A stretch of 64,000 nt of DNA from Stenotrophomonas sp. ASS1 (GCF_004346925.1 NZ_CP031167.1:1384001-1448000), one strand, 5' to 3'. Positions 47,733 through 56,775 are shown, numbered from the stretch's first letter. A program made the numbers and translations. Notes: a model not told the origin generated them from the sequence alone.

Positions 47733-47741
47733 TCGTGTCCA

Positions 47742-48830
47742 TCACTTCAGGTCGGTCGCCCAGTAGGCCTCGATCTGCTTGACCAGTTCGGCCGGCAGCG
47801 GCACGTAGTGCAGCTCGTTGGCCTGGGCCTGGCCGTTCTCGAAGGCCCACTTGAAGAAGGCCAGGGTGTCCTGGTTGCGCTTGGCGTCCTTCGGCCGCTT
47901 CTGCATCAGCATGAAGTTGGTGGCGGTGATCGGCCACGCCTGCTCGCCCGGAGCGTTGGTGATGACCAGGTTGAAGTCCTTGGCGCTGGCCCAGTCGGCG
48001 CTGGCGGCCGCGGCGGCGAAGGTTTCCGCGCTCGGCTCGACCCAGTTCCCGGCCGCATTCTGCATGGCGGTGTACGGCATGCCGTTCTGCAGCGCGTAGG
48101 CCAGTTCGACGTAGCCGATCGAGCCCTTGATCTGCTTCACGTAGGAAGCGACGCCTTCATTGCCCTTGCCACCGACGCCGTCCGGCCACTGCACCGAGGT
48201 GCCTTCGCCGACCTTGCTCTTCCATTCCGGGCTGACCTTGGACAGGTAGTTGGAGAAGTTGAAGGTGGTGCCCGAGCCGTCCGAACGGTGGACCAGGGTG
48301 ATCTTGCCGTCCGGCAGCTTCACGCCCGGGTTGGCGGCGACGATGGCCGGGTCGTTCCAGGTCTTGACCTTGCCCAGGAAGATGTCCGCCAGCAGGGCGC
48401 CGCTCAGGCGCAGCTTGCCGGTTTCCAGGCCTTCGATGTTGACCACCGGCACCACGCCGCCGATGGCGGACGGGAACTGGGCCAGGCCGGCCTGGGCCAG
48501 CTCTTCGCTGCTCAGCGGCTTGTCGGAGGAGCCGAAGTCGACGGTGCCGGCCTTGATCTGGGCGATACCGCCACCGGAGCCGATCGACTGGTAGTTGATC
48601 TTGGCACCGGTGCTGGCGTTGTAGTCAGCCGACCACTTGGAGACCAGCGGGAAGATGAAGGACGCGCCCGCGCCGGACACTTCGGCGGTCACCTTGGCAC
48701 CGGCAGCGGCCGGGGCGGCGGCACCGTCGGCAGCCGGCTGCTGCGCGGCCTGCTTGTCGCCACCGCAGGCCGACAGGCCCAGGGCGATGGCCAGGGAAAG
48801 GGCGGCAAGGCCGGCCGAGTGCAGTTTCAT
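47742..48830 (-). CDS. pstS: PstS-type phosphate-binding lipoprotein
   Basis: The 362-residue protein has a lipoprotein signal (LSAC, Cys22), an Ala/Gln-rich linker and the PstS binding fold. Phosphate-contact motifs are GAGASFIFPLVSKW, YQSIGSGGGIAQIKAGTVDFGSSDKPL and VHRSDGSGTTFNFSNYL. The start at 48830 has GGAG at good spacing; the upstream GTG is less likely. A PHO-box-like site lies about 65 bp upstream. It shares the fold and most motifs with the second binding protein at 49344 and is the one directly coupled to pstCAB. Confidence 0.95.
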   Translation of the reverse strand: MKLHSAGLAALSLAIALGLSACGGDKQAAQQPAADGAAAPAAAGAKVTAEVSGAGASFIFPLVSKWSADYNASTGAKINYQSIGSGGGIAQIKAGTVDFGSSDKPLSSEELAQAGLAQFPSAIGGVVPVVNIEGLETGKLRLSGALLADIFLGKVKTWNDPAIVAANPGVKLPDGKITLVHRSDGSGTTFNFSNYLSKVSPEWKSKVGEGTSVQWPDGVGGKGNEGVASYVKQIKGSIGYVELAYALQNGMPYTAMQNAAGNWVEPSAETFAAAAASADWASAKDFNLVITNAPGEQAWPITATNFMLMQKRPKDAKRNQDTLAFFKWAFENGQAQANELHYVPLPAELVKQIEAYWATDLK

Positions 48831-48893
48831 GGTCACTCCATAGCGGGGAAGAGCCGACGTCGTCGGCGGATGCGGCTATGAAATGATGTTTTT

Positions 48894-48920
48894 GTTACAG
48901 CCGTATTACGACCATGACAG
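48894..48920 (-). promoter_or_regulatory. Candidate PHO box upstream of the pstS lipoprotein gene
   Basis: Minus strand: CTGTCAT-GGTC-GTAATAC followed by GGCTGTAAC, heptamers about 11 bp apart as in PhoB sites. The middle heptamer is a weaker match than in the other sites here. Confidence 0.55.
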
Positions 48921-49092
48921 AGGTGTCCTGGATCACGTTCTGACAAGGGTTTCACGGGGTTGGCCTCCATTCGGAAGCTCCCCGGAGACCCCGGATCTGC
49001 GCACCGATATGACGGCCGGGGCTCTACAAATGCTCTTGCCTTTGCTCCTGCCTTTCATGACCCCACCGCGCCCCCGATGAACTGTCGAGAGG

Positions 49093-49190
49093 CGGTGGAC
49101 CAGGGCGTGCAGGACCGTCCACGGCATGGATGCCGTGGCCGAGCCCCCAAGGAAGGGTTTACGGCGTGTCCTGCACGCCCTGGCCCACCG
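49093..49190. repeat. Structured element C: interrupted long stem closing a 52-nt loop
   Basis: 49093-49115 pairs with 49168-49190 (16 bp, one A-C mismatch, then 6 bp), closing a loop of exactly 52 nt (49116-49167). Compared with elements A and B the loop keeps CGT at the start, ATGGATG at loop positions 11-17, CCGAGC at 24-29 and GCGT at the end. The inner hairpin is ACGGCA-TGGA-TGCCGT (compensatory to GCCGCA...TGCGGC). It lies downstream of the second pstS terminator and upstream of the pstS promoter region. The flanks 48921-49092 and 49191-49239 show nothing recognisable. Confidence 0.8.
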
Positions 49191-49240
49191 ACTCACCCAC
49201 GGATCAGCGAAGGCGCAAACGCTCTTCACGACCAACCTCC

Positions 49241-49278
49241 AAAAACAAGAAGAGCGCGAGATCTCGAGGATCTCGCGC
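49241..49278 (-). terminator. Terminator of the second pstS gene
   Basis: GCGCGAGATC, loop TCGAG, GATCTCGCGC with an A-rich left flank, read on the minus strand as TCTTCTTGTTTTTGG. It makes the second pstS gene a separate transcription unit. Confidence 0.88.
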
Positions 49279-49343
49279 CCGGGGTGGGATCGGCGGGGGA
49301 GAGAGGACCCGCCGATCCCGTTCCTGCGGGGGAACGCGCTTGC

Positions 49344-50360
49344 TTACTTCAGGTTCTGCGACCAGTAGGTCTCGATCTGGCGGACCAGGCTGTCCGGCAG
49401 CGGCACGTAGTCCAGCTGGCGGGCCTGGGCGTCGCCGCTCTTGTAGACCCAGCGGAAGAACTCCTGGGTGGCCTTGCCGTTGGCAGCATTCTTCGGCTTC
49501 TTGTGCACCAGGATGAAGTTGGTGGCGGTGATCGGCCAGGACTCGGCGCCCGGGGCGTTGGTCATCACCAGGTAGAAGTCCTTGGCGCTGGCCCAGTCGG
49601 CGCTGGCAGCGGCGGCAGCGAACGACGCGTCGCTCGGCTGCACGAAGCGGCCGGCGGCATTCTTCATCGCGGTGTACGACAGCTTGTTCTGCAGCGCGTA
49701 GGACAGTTCGACGTAGCCGATGCCGCCCTTGATCTGCTTCACGTAGGCAGCAACGCCTTCGTTGCCCTTGCCACCGATGCCGGCCGGCCACTGGACCGAG
49801 GTGCCTTCACCGACCGAGCTCTTCCACTCCGGGCTGACCTTGGACAGGTAGTTGACGAAGTTGAAGGTGGTGCCTGAGCCATCCGAACGGTGCACGACGG
49901 TGATCTTGGCGCTCGGCAGGGTCACGCCCGGGTTCAGTGCGGCGATGGCCGGGTCGTTCCAGGTCTTGATCTTGCCCAGGAAGATGTTGGCCAGCACGGT
50001 GCCGTCCAGCTTCAGCGCGCCCGGGGCGATGCCGGCCACGTTCACCACCGGCACCACGCCGCCGATCACCGACGGGAACTGCGCCAGGCCCGCAGCGGCC
50101 AGTTCTTCCGGCTTCAGCGGGGCGTCGGATGAGCCGAAATCAACGGTCTTGGCCTTGATCTGGGCGATACCACCGCCGGAGCCGATCGACTGGTAGTTGA
50201 CCTTGTTGCTGGTGGCGGCGTTGTAGTCGGCCGACCACTTCGACATGACCGGGTAGATGAACGAGGCGCCCGCGCCGGTGATTTCAGCGGCGTTGGCGGC
50301 GAACACGGACGACGCTGCGAAGACGGCAACGGCAACGCGCGACTTGAAGGCGTGGATCAC
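49344..50360 (-). CDS. pstS: Second PstS-type phosphate-binding protein (Sec-secreted, not lipidated)
   Basis: The 338-residue protein has a Sec signal peptide ending VFAANA before AEITGAGASFIYP. It has the same phosphate-binding motifs as its neighbour (YQSIGSGGGIAQIKAKTVDFGSSDAPL, VHRSDGSGTTFNFVNYL) and strong overall similarity, so the two arose by tandem duplication. There is no lipobox Cys, so it should be soluble in the periplasm or exported. The GTG start at 50360 has CAGGAG upstream, which rules out the longer frame beginning at 50456 that would cover the PHO boxes. It has its own terminator and two PHO-box-like sites. Confidence 0.94.
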   Translation of the reverse strand: MIHAFKSRVAVAVFAASSVFAANAAEITGAGASFIYPVMSKWSADYNAATSNKVNYQSIGSGGGIAQIKAKTVDFGSSDAPLKPEELAAAGLAQFPSVIGGVVPVVNVAGIAPGALKLDGTVLANIFLGKIKTWNDPAIAALNPGVTLPSAKITVVHRSDGSGTTFNFVNYLSKVSPEWKSSVGEGTSVQWPAGIGGKGNEGVAAYVKQIKGGIGYVELSYALQNKLSYTAMKNAAGRFVQPSDASFAAAAASADWASAKDFYLVMTNAPGAESWPITATNFILVHKKPKNAANGKATQEFFRWVYKSGDAQARQLDYVPLPDSLVRQIETYWSQNLK

Positions 50361-50414
50361 GGGGTGGCTCCTGGGTTGATTGGGATGCGGGGTTACCCGC
50401 CCGGCGCACATTCC

Positions 50415-50465
50415 ATAACGGTTCGATGACAGTGCAGGGACCGTTGTATGACGCAACCGTTACAG
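50415..50465 (-). promoter_or_regulatory. Two PHO-box-like sites upstream of the second pstS gene
   Basis: Minus strand: CTGTCAT-CGAA-CCGTTAT (50432-50415) and CTGTAAC-GGTT-GCGTCAT (50465-50448). Each has two heptamers with the 4-bp spacing of PhoB sites. Confidence 0.75.
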
Positions 50466-50806
50466 CGCTGCCCGGCGCCCGCACAGCCAGGGGCGTGAAG
50501 GTTCTGAGTGCTGCGGGCAACGTGTTGACCAATGCACCGGAGACGGACGTGGCCCGGTTGCGATCACGTTCTATATGTCGCTGATGGCCTGCCCAGTGTG
50601 GTCGTCAATGCCATCCCGGCCTGGCATTCCGCAGTGATGCTGCGTCATCCACACGAAACCATCGATGCAGGTGAGAGCGTCGCGGCGGTCGGTCCAGGCC
50701 GAGACGCTGATACATGACGCCATATGCCGCAAGGGATCGACAAGCATGTGCCCGCAAATGAGTCGTACGCATGACCGCACGAAGAAATCTGTGGTTGGTG
50801 CTCAGG
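50466..50806. other. Divergent intergenic stretch between the second pstS and the porin gene
   Basis: No convincing gene or structured RNA seen. It is flanked on both sides by PHO-box-like sites and probably just separates two divergent Pho promoters. Confidence 0.5.
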
Positions 50807-50824
50807 TTGTCATTCGGCTGTCAT
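50807..50824 (+). promoter_or_regulatory. PHO box upstream of the OprO/OprP porin gene
   Basis: TTGTCAT-TCGG-CTGTCAT: two near-consensus heptamers with 4-bp spacing, 90 bp before the porin ATG. A TAACGG-like -10 follows. Confidence 0.82.
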
Positions 50825-50913
50825 GGTTTTAACGGAATGTTCGCAAAACGCTTGACCGGCCTGCCGGCGTGGCGTTCTGCCCAAGCCATTCCAACCCTCT
50901 GGAGAAATCCAAA

Positions 50914-52146
50914 ATGCGTTCCCATTTGCTCGCCGCCGCGGTCGTTGCAAGCCTCGGTCTGGTTTCCGCCGACGCCTTCGCAGCCCCCGCCAGCACGGGC
51001 GTATCCCAGGCACAGCTGCAGCAGCTGCAGGCACAGATCGCTGCGCTGCAGGCCCAGGTCCAGCAGTTGCAGAACGATTCGCAGGCGCTGCAGGCGCAGT
51101 CCGATGCGCAGTCCGAAGTGAACATCACCCAGGCACAGGCCCTGGAAGGTGCGCAGAAGACCCAGACCAGCGTCGACAAGCTCGCCAAGCTGGTCAATGA
51201 CAACAAGATCGGCGGTCGCATGTTCTTCGACCTGACCAACATCGACAAGACCAGCAACGGCAAGGACACCGCCGCCAGCGGCACCGGTCTGGACGTCAAG
51301 CGCTTCTACCTGACCGTCGACCACAAGTTCAACGACATCTGGTCGGCGAACCTGACCACCGACTTCCAGTACAGCTCGGCCATCGGCAACACCGAACTGT
51401 TCGTCAAGAAGGCCTACGTGCAGGGCAGCTTCGACCCGGCCTTCAACCTGCGCGTCGGTGCCGCCGACATGCCGTGGATTCCGTACGTCGAGAAGTTCTA
51501 CGGCATGCGTTATGTCGAGAACACCCTGACCGACCGCCTGAAGTACGGCAACTCGTCCGACTGGGGCCTGCATGGCTTCGGCAACCTGGGCAACAACTTC
51601 AACTACGCGGTCTCGGTCGTGTCCGGCGCCGGTTACAAGAACCCGACCCGCAGCAAGGGCATGGACGTGGAAGGCCGCGCGGCCTATACCCCGAACGAGA
51701 ACTTCGTGGTTGCCGTCGGTGGCTACAGTGGCAAGCTGGGCAAGGAAACCGACATCCAGAGCGCCGAGAACACCTACACCCGCGCCAATGCGATGGTGGC
51801 CTACGCCAGCAGCGACTTCCGCGTCGGTGGCGAGTACTTCCAGGCCAAGAACCTCAACAACGTGATGACCGTTGCCACCGACAAGACCAGCGGCTGGTCG
51901 GTGTGGGGCAGCGTGCGCGTCACCGACGGCGGCATCAACGTGTTCGGTCGTTACGATGACACCGACGTCAGCAAGACGCTGGACCCGACCCTGAGCGACA
52001 AGTACTGGAACGTCGGCGTCGAGTTCCCGGTCATGAAGAACCTCAAGCTGTCGACCGTGTACAAGTACACGCACCTGGCCAACGCCAGCGACAAGAAGAA
52101 CGACAAGACCAAGGAGTTCGGCGTCTGGGGCGACCTGTCGTTCTGA
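50914..52146 (+). CDS. OprO/OprP-family phosphate-selective outer-membrane porin
   Basis: The 410-residue porin has a signal peptide (cleavage after ADAFA), a coiled-coil N-terminus rich in Gln and Leu (about residues 25-80, AQLQQLQAQIAALQAQVQQLQ), and a 16-strand-type barrel ending in aromatic Phe (WGDLSF). OprP/OprO family stretches include LDVKRFYLTVDHKFND and VEKFYGMRYVENTLTDRL. The N-terminal coiled coil trimerises such porins. TGGAGAA precedes the start at 50914. With the PHO box upstream and divergent PstS, it is the expected outer-membrane entry point for phosphate or polyphosphate under starvation. Confidence 0.92.
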   Translation: MRSHLLAAAVVASLGLVSADAFAAPASTGVSQAQLQQLQAQIAALQAQVQQLQNDSQALQAQSDAQSEVNITQAQALEGAQKTQTSVDKLAKLVNDNKIGGRMFFDLTNIDKTSNGKDTAASGTGLDVKRFYLTVDHKFNDIWSANLTTDFQYSSAIGNTELFVKKAYVQGSFDPAFNLRVGAADMPWIPYVEKFYGMRYVENTLTDRLKYGNSSDWGLHGFGNLGNNFNYAVSVVSGAGYKNPTRSKGMDVEGRAAYTPNENFVVAVGGYSGKLGKETDIQSAENTYTRANAMVAYASSDFRVGGEYFQAKNLNNVMTVATDKTSGWSVWGSVRVTDGGINVFGRYDDTDVSKTLDPTLSDKYWNVGVEFPVMKNLKLSTVYKYTHLANASDKKNDKTKEFGVWGDLSF

Positions 52147-52173
52147 TGTCCTGAAGCACTCTTGTCTACAAGC

Positions 52174-52209
52174 AAGGACGGCGGGCCCTGTGCCCGCCGT
52201 CCTTGTTTT
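52174..52209 (+). terminator. Terminator between the porin gene and nth
   Basis: AAGGACGGCGGGC, loop CCTGT, GCCCGCCGTCCTT, then GTTTT, 28 bp after the porin stop. Confidence 0.9.
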
Positions 52210-52227
52210 GTCACACCACGAACGCGT

Positions 52228-52920
52228 TCACGCCTCGGCCGTGGTCTTTTCCTTGAACCGGCACAGGTCGGCGATCACGCAGCCCGGGCAATCCGGCTTG
52301 CGCGCCTTGCACACATAACGTCCGTGCAGGATCAGCCAGTGATGCGCGTCGAGCAGGAACTCGGCCGGAATCACCTTCACCAGTTTGTCTTCCACTTCGC
52401 GCACGTTCTTGCCCGGGGCCAGGCCGGTACGGTTGGAGACGCGGAAGATATGCGTGTCCACCGCCATCACCGGCTCACCGAACGCAGTGTTGAGCACCAC
52501 GTTGGCGGTCTTGCGGCCCACGCCCGGCAGCGCTTCCAGTTCATCGCGATCGCGCGGCACTTCACCGCCGTGCTTCTCCAGCAGGATCGCGCAGGTGGCG
52601 ATCACGTTCTTCGCCTTGGCGTTGAACAGACCGATGGTGGCGATGTACTGCTTCAGCCCGTCCTCGCCAAGCGCGAGGATCTTTGCCGGGGTATTGGCCA
52701 CCGGGAACAGGCGGCGCGTGGCCTTGTTGACGCCCACGTCGGTGGCCTGCGCCGACAGCGCGACCGCCACCAGCAGTTCGAACGGCGAGCTGTACTCCAG
52801 TTCGGTCTTCGGGTGCGGATTGAGTTCGCGCAGGCGGGTGAACATCTCCACCACGTCGGCGCGCGGCATGCTGCCACCGCGTCGCGCCGGCGCGCGCGGG
52901 GTCTTCTTCGCAGCGGCCAT
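52228..52920 (-). CDS. nth: Nth, endonuclease III (DNA glycosylase/AP lyase)
   Basis: Nth excises oxidised pyrimidines and nicks abasic sites. The 230-residue enzyme has a Lys-rich N-terminal extension, the helix-hairpin-helix LPGVGRKTANVVL with the catalytic Lys, and catalytic Asp in VDTHIFRVSNR. The 4Fe-4S cluster is at CKARKPDCPGCVIADLC (C-x6-C-x2-C-x5-C). The start shares one base with the preceding stop (TAATG). It follows a small unknown gene and an enoyl-CoA hydratase gene, all on the minus strand. Confidence 0.95.
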   Translation of the reverse strand: MAAAKKTPRAPARRGGSMPRADVVEMFTRLRELNPHPKTELEYSSPFELLVAVALSAQATDVGVNKATRRLFPVANTPAKILALGEDGLKQYIATIGLFNAKAKNVIATCAILLEKHGGEVPRDRDELEALPGVGRKTANVVLNTAFGEPVMAVDTHIFRVSNRTGLAPGKNVREVEDKLVKVIPAEFLLDAHHWLILHGRYVCKARKPDCPGCVIADLCRFKEKTTAEA

Positions 52921-53273
52921 TACTGCTCCTTGCCGGTGGCGCGGGCCTTGGCCCGGGCGAGAATCGCGGCGGCGGCCGGGGGCAGGGCGGGCTTCACGTC
53001 TGGCGCCGGGGCTGGCGTGCGTCGCGCATCGCGTTCGGCCTCGCGGCGCGCCAGGCGCACGGCGCGGGCACGGTAGCGTTCGCGTGCGGCCCAGGCCGCG
53101 TGCAGCTGCTGCTGGGCCTGCTGCAGGCGTCGTGGAAGGTCCGGGTGGCCGGGCAGCAGCTGTTCGTCGCCGGCACGGGCAACGTAGTCCATGAGACCGG
53201 CCTGCAGGGCGCCATCGAGATCGTCTGCCTGGACCCGGGCGAACAGCTGCGCGGGGTTGGGTCGGGATGCCAT
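52920..53273 (-). CDS. Unknown 117-aa basic protein
   Basis: The protein is Ala/Arg-rich and predicted helical, with no signal peptide or membrane span. An acidic N-terminal part (PNPAQLFARVQADDLDGALQAGLMDYV) is followed by a long basic, possibly coiled-coil helix (RLQQAQQQLHAAWAARERYRARAVRLARREAERDA). I do not recognise a family. Its start lies 4 bp after the enoyl-CoA hydratase stop and its stop overlaps the nth start by one base, so it is embedded in a coupled operon and is likely expressed. Confidence 0.7.
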   Translation of the reverse strand: MASRPNPAQLFARVQADDLDGALQAGLMDYVARAGDEQLLPGHPDLPRRLQQAQQQLHAAWAARERYRARAVRLARREAERDARRTPAPAPDVKPALPPAAAAILARAKARATGKEQ

Positions 53274-53277
53274 GGCG

Positions 53278-54060
<783 letters not shown>

Positions 54061-54227
54061 GGGGAAACTCCTGAAACGTTAAAAAAAAGTGAGATTGAAC
54101 TCCGCCAACGCAGACGGGTCTTAGCCTGCATCGTGAGTAGCGGTTACACGTTGTGCCCGTTATCCTAACCCGTCGCCTCAGGGCGGCGCAGAACGTCCCT
54201 GAGTTACCACCCCTGGAGAACTGTTTG

Positions 54228-54929
54228 ATGAAGTTGCGTTCTATCGCGGTCGCCGTCGCGGCCCTGGCCCTGACGGGCAATGCCTTCGCCCAGGACGTCT
54301 CGTCCGAAAAGGGCAAGCTGAGCTACTACTTCGGTTACGACTACGGCAACAACCTGGCGGAGCTGACCGGTCGTGGTGAGCAGCTGGACATCAACTCGGT
54401 GGTGAAAGGTCTGCAGGACGCCTACGCCAAGAAGCAGCCGGCGATCACCGCCGACCAGCTGAAGCCGGCCGTTGAAGCGTTCCAGAAGCGCGAGCAGGGC
54501 CGTGCCCAGGCTGCCAAGGCCGAGTACGAAAAGGCTGCTGCCGAAAACAAGACCAAGAGCGATCAGTTCATCGCGGCGAACAAGGCCAAGGCCGGCGTGC
54601 AGTCCCTGCCGAGCGGCGTCCAGTACCGCGTGATCGAAGCCGGCAAGGGCGCCAAGCCGACCCAGGCCAGCACCGTGCAGCTGGAAGTGGCCGGTCCGTT
54701 CCCGTACGGCCAGCGCCCGACCGAAGCCCGCCCGGCCCAGCAGATTCCGTCGATCAAGGTCAGCGAAGTCGAAATGAAGGCCATGCGCGAGACCCTGCTG
54801 CAGATGCCGGCTGGCTCGAAGTGGGAAGTCACCCTGCCGCCGGACCAGGCCTACGGTGCCGACCCGCGCACCCCGTTCCCGCCGAACGTGGCTGTGCAGT
54901 TCGAGATCAAGCTGGTCAGCGTCAAGTAA
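54228..54929 (+). CDS. FKBP-like periplasmic protein with Mip/FkpA N-terminal domain and degenerate isomerase domain
   Basis: The 233-residue protein has a Sec signal peptide (cleavage after NAFA). A Mip/FkpA-type dimerisation domain follows (LSYYFGYDYGNNLAELT, then a long charged helix to about residue 125). The C-terminal FKBP domain begins at LPSGVQYRVIEAGKG. It is atypical: the usual tyrosine-containing beta strand and FDSS segment are replaced by QLEVAGPFPYGQRPTEARP, and the VIPGW region is absent, although MPAGSKWEVTLPPDQAYG is kept. It probably acts as a chaperone with little or no prolyl isomerase activity. TGGAGAA precedes the start. Confidence 0.86.
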   Translation: MKLRSIAVAVAALALTGNAFAQDVSSEKGKLSYYFGYDYGNNLAELTGRGEQLDINSVVKGLQDAYAKKQPAITADQLKPAVEAFQKREQGRAQAAKAEYEKAAAENKTKSDQFIAANKAKAGVQSLPSGVQYRVIEAGKGAKPTQASTVQLEVAGPFPYGQRPTEARPAQQIPSIKVSEVEMKAMRETLLQMPAGSKWEVTLPPDQAYGADPRTPFPPNVAVQFEIKLVSVK

Positions 54930-54945
54930 ATCGAAGCGGTAAACG

Positions 54946-54977
54946 AAACGCGCCGGTGATCCCACCGGCGCGTTTTT
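54946..54977 (+). terminator. Terminator after the FKBP-like gene
   Basis: AAACGCGCCGGTG, loop ATCC, CACCGGCGCGTTT and two further T, 16 bp after the stop. Confidence 0.9.
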
Positions 54978-55065
54978 GTTTGCGCGGAGCGCGACGCTGC
55001 CGTGCACTGCATATTGACCCCGCGCAAATTCAGCCCGATCGCGCTACTGTTGCCGGGTGCAAACA

Positions 55066-55869
55066 ATGGAAAAAACGGCGCGTGTTGTCGCAAGTCCCTG
55101 CATCGGAGTGTGCACGCTGGATCCGCACCGGCAATGCACCGGCTGCGGGCGGCATATCGATGAGATCGCGCGGTGGTCGTCGATGAGCAACGAGGAACGC
55201 AGCCGCATCCTGCATCGCGTGCAACCTCTGCGTGAACAGCTGCAGCAATCACTGCGCGGCTCGCTGGCTGATCACGAGCGCCTGATGCGCGCGCTGCATC
55301 CACTGGCCGAGCCGCCGGCCGGCGACGGCTGGAACCGCAGTGAACTGATCGATCTGCTTCCGCCCGGGCCCCCGGTGGAAGCCGCCGTACTGGCCGGCAT
55401 CGTGCCGCGCGCCAACGGCGCACAGGTCATTCTCACCCGTCGCACCGAAACCCTGCGTACCCATGGTGGCCAGGTCGGTTTCCCCGGTGGCCGCACCGAA
55501 CCCGATGACCGCGATGCGTTGGCCGCTGCACTGCGCGAGAGCCAGGAGGAAATCGCATTGGCGCCCGGCCAGGTGCAGGCGCTGGGCTATCTCGATCCCT
55601 TCGTGACGATCACCGGCTACCGGGTCACGCCGGTGGTGGCCGTGGTCGATCCGGATTTCGTGCCGGTGCCACAGCCCAGTGAAGTGGCCGAAGTGTTTGA
55701 AGTGCCGCTCGATTACCTGATGGCAGCCGACAACCTGCACCAGGTCGAAATCAATCATCGCGGCCGCGTCCGCCACGTCCTCGAATATGGCTGGCCCGGC
55801 CAGCGCATCTGGGGCGCCACCGCCGCCATCCTCTACAACCTGCGTCGCCGCCTGGAGCAAGTGCAATGA
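55066..55869 (+). CDS. DUF1289-CoA pyrophosphatase (Nudix) fusion protein
   Basis: One uninterrupted frame joins two parts. Residues 1-50 are a DUF1289 domain with four Cys (SPCIGVCTLDPHRQCTGCGRHIDEIARW). Residues 75-265 are a Nudix hydrolase of the CoA-pyrophosphatase class, with LTRRTETLRTHGGQVGFPGG and the Nudix helix ALRESQEEIAL. CoA pyrophosphatases cut CoA and derivatives to 3',5'-ADP and phosphopantetheine. The two parts are usually separate genes, so either this is a true fusion or an internal start is used as well (ATG of MRALHPL near 55285). The start at 55066 is chosen over GTG 55057. The stop overlaps the sulfurtransferase start (ATGA). Confidence 0.85.
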   Translation: MEKTARVVASPCIGVCTLDPHRQCTGCGRHIDEIARWSSMSNEERSRILHRVQPLREQLQQSLRGSLADHERLMRALHPLAEPPAGDGWNRSELIDLLPPGPPVEAAVLAGIVPRANGAQVILTRRTETLRTHGGQVGFPGGRTEPDDRDALAAALRESQEEIALAPGQVQALGYLDPFVTITGYRVTPVVAVVDPDFVPVPQPSEVAEVFEVPLDYLMAADNLHQVEINHRGRVRHVLEYGWPGQRIWGATAAILYNLRRRLEQVQ

Positions 55870-56768
55870 AGCCGATCGATCCGCCGTGGACCACCCTGGT
55901 CGATGTCGCCACCCTGGCCGCTGCATTGGGCGAGGGCGTTCGCGTGGTCGACGCACGTGCTACTGCCAGTACCGCCGTACGCGTGGTCGATGCACGTTCC
56001 TCGCTGTCCGATCCGCAGGCGGGTAACGGCCAGTATCTGGCGGGGCATGTTCCGGGCGCGGTGTATGCCGACCTCAATCGGGACCTGTCGGATCTGACCC
56101 GCAGCGGCCACGGCCGTCACCCGCTGCCGGACAGCGATGCCTTCGCCGCGAAGCTCGGCCAGTGGGGCATCGGTCCCGACACCCAGGTGGTGGTCTACGA
56201 CGGCAGCGATGGCAGCATGGCCGCCTCGCGCCTGTGGTGGCTGCTGCGCCTGATCGGGCACAGCAAGGTGGCCGTGCTTGATGGTGGCATCGCCGCATGG
56301 CAGGGCGCAGGGCATCCCTTGGCGACGGGGCAGGATGAGGTGACCGCGCTGCCGGTTTACCCGGGCCGTTTCGACACCACCCAGATCGCCAATGCCGATG
56401 AAATCACTGCACGCTTGAAGCATGCACCCGGTTGGCTGGTCGATGCACGCGCGGGTGAGCGCTTCCGCGGCGAAGTGGAGCCGCTGGACCCGGTCGCCGG
56501 CCACGTGCCCGGCGCGGTCAACCGTCCGTTTGCGTTGAACGTCGCCGACGGCCGCCTGCGTGATGCACAGGAACTGCGCGCCGAACTGCAGGGCGTGATC
56601 GGCAACCGTGATCCGCAGCAGGTGGTGCTGATGTGCGGCTCCGGCGTGACCGCCTGCCACCTGTTGCTGGCGATGGAAGCGGCCGGTCTGTCCGGCGCAC
56701 GCATCTACGCCGATTCCTGGAGCGGCTGGGTCAGCGACAGCAGCCGCCCGGTCGCCACCGGCGCCTGA
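55866..56768 (+). CDS. sseA: SseA-type two-domain sulfurtransferase (rhodanese/3-mercaptopyruvate)
   Basis: The 300-residue protein has two rhodanese domains, about residues 10-150 (inactive, structural) and 165-295 (catalytic). The active-site loop CGSGVTAC, with Cys first, is the 3-mercaptopyruvate sulfurtransferase form rather than thiosulfate rhodanese. Near the N-terminus [22 protein letters not shown] contains a 13-residue direct duplication of the first strand. It is translationally coupled to the Nudix fusion gene. A long set of palindromes follows the stop. Confidence 0.9.
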   Translation: MKPIDPPWTTLVDVATLAAALGEGVRVVDARATASTAVRVVDARSSLSDPQAGNGQYLAGHVPGAVYADLNRDLSDLTRSGHGRHPLPDSDAFAAKLGQWGIGPDTQVVVYDGSDGSMAASRLWWLLRLIGHSKVAVLDGGIAAWQGAGHPLATGQDEVTALPVYPGRFDTTQIANADEITARLKHAPGWLVDARAGERFRGEVEPLDPVAGHVPGAVNRPFALNVADGRLRDAQELRAELQGVIGNRDPQQVVLMCGSGVTACHLLLAMEAAGLSGARIYADSWSGWVSDSSRPVATGA

Positions 56769-56775
56769 GCCACGC

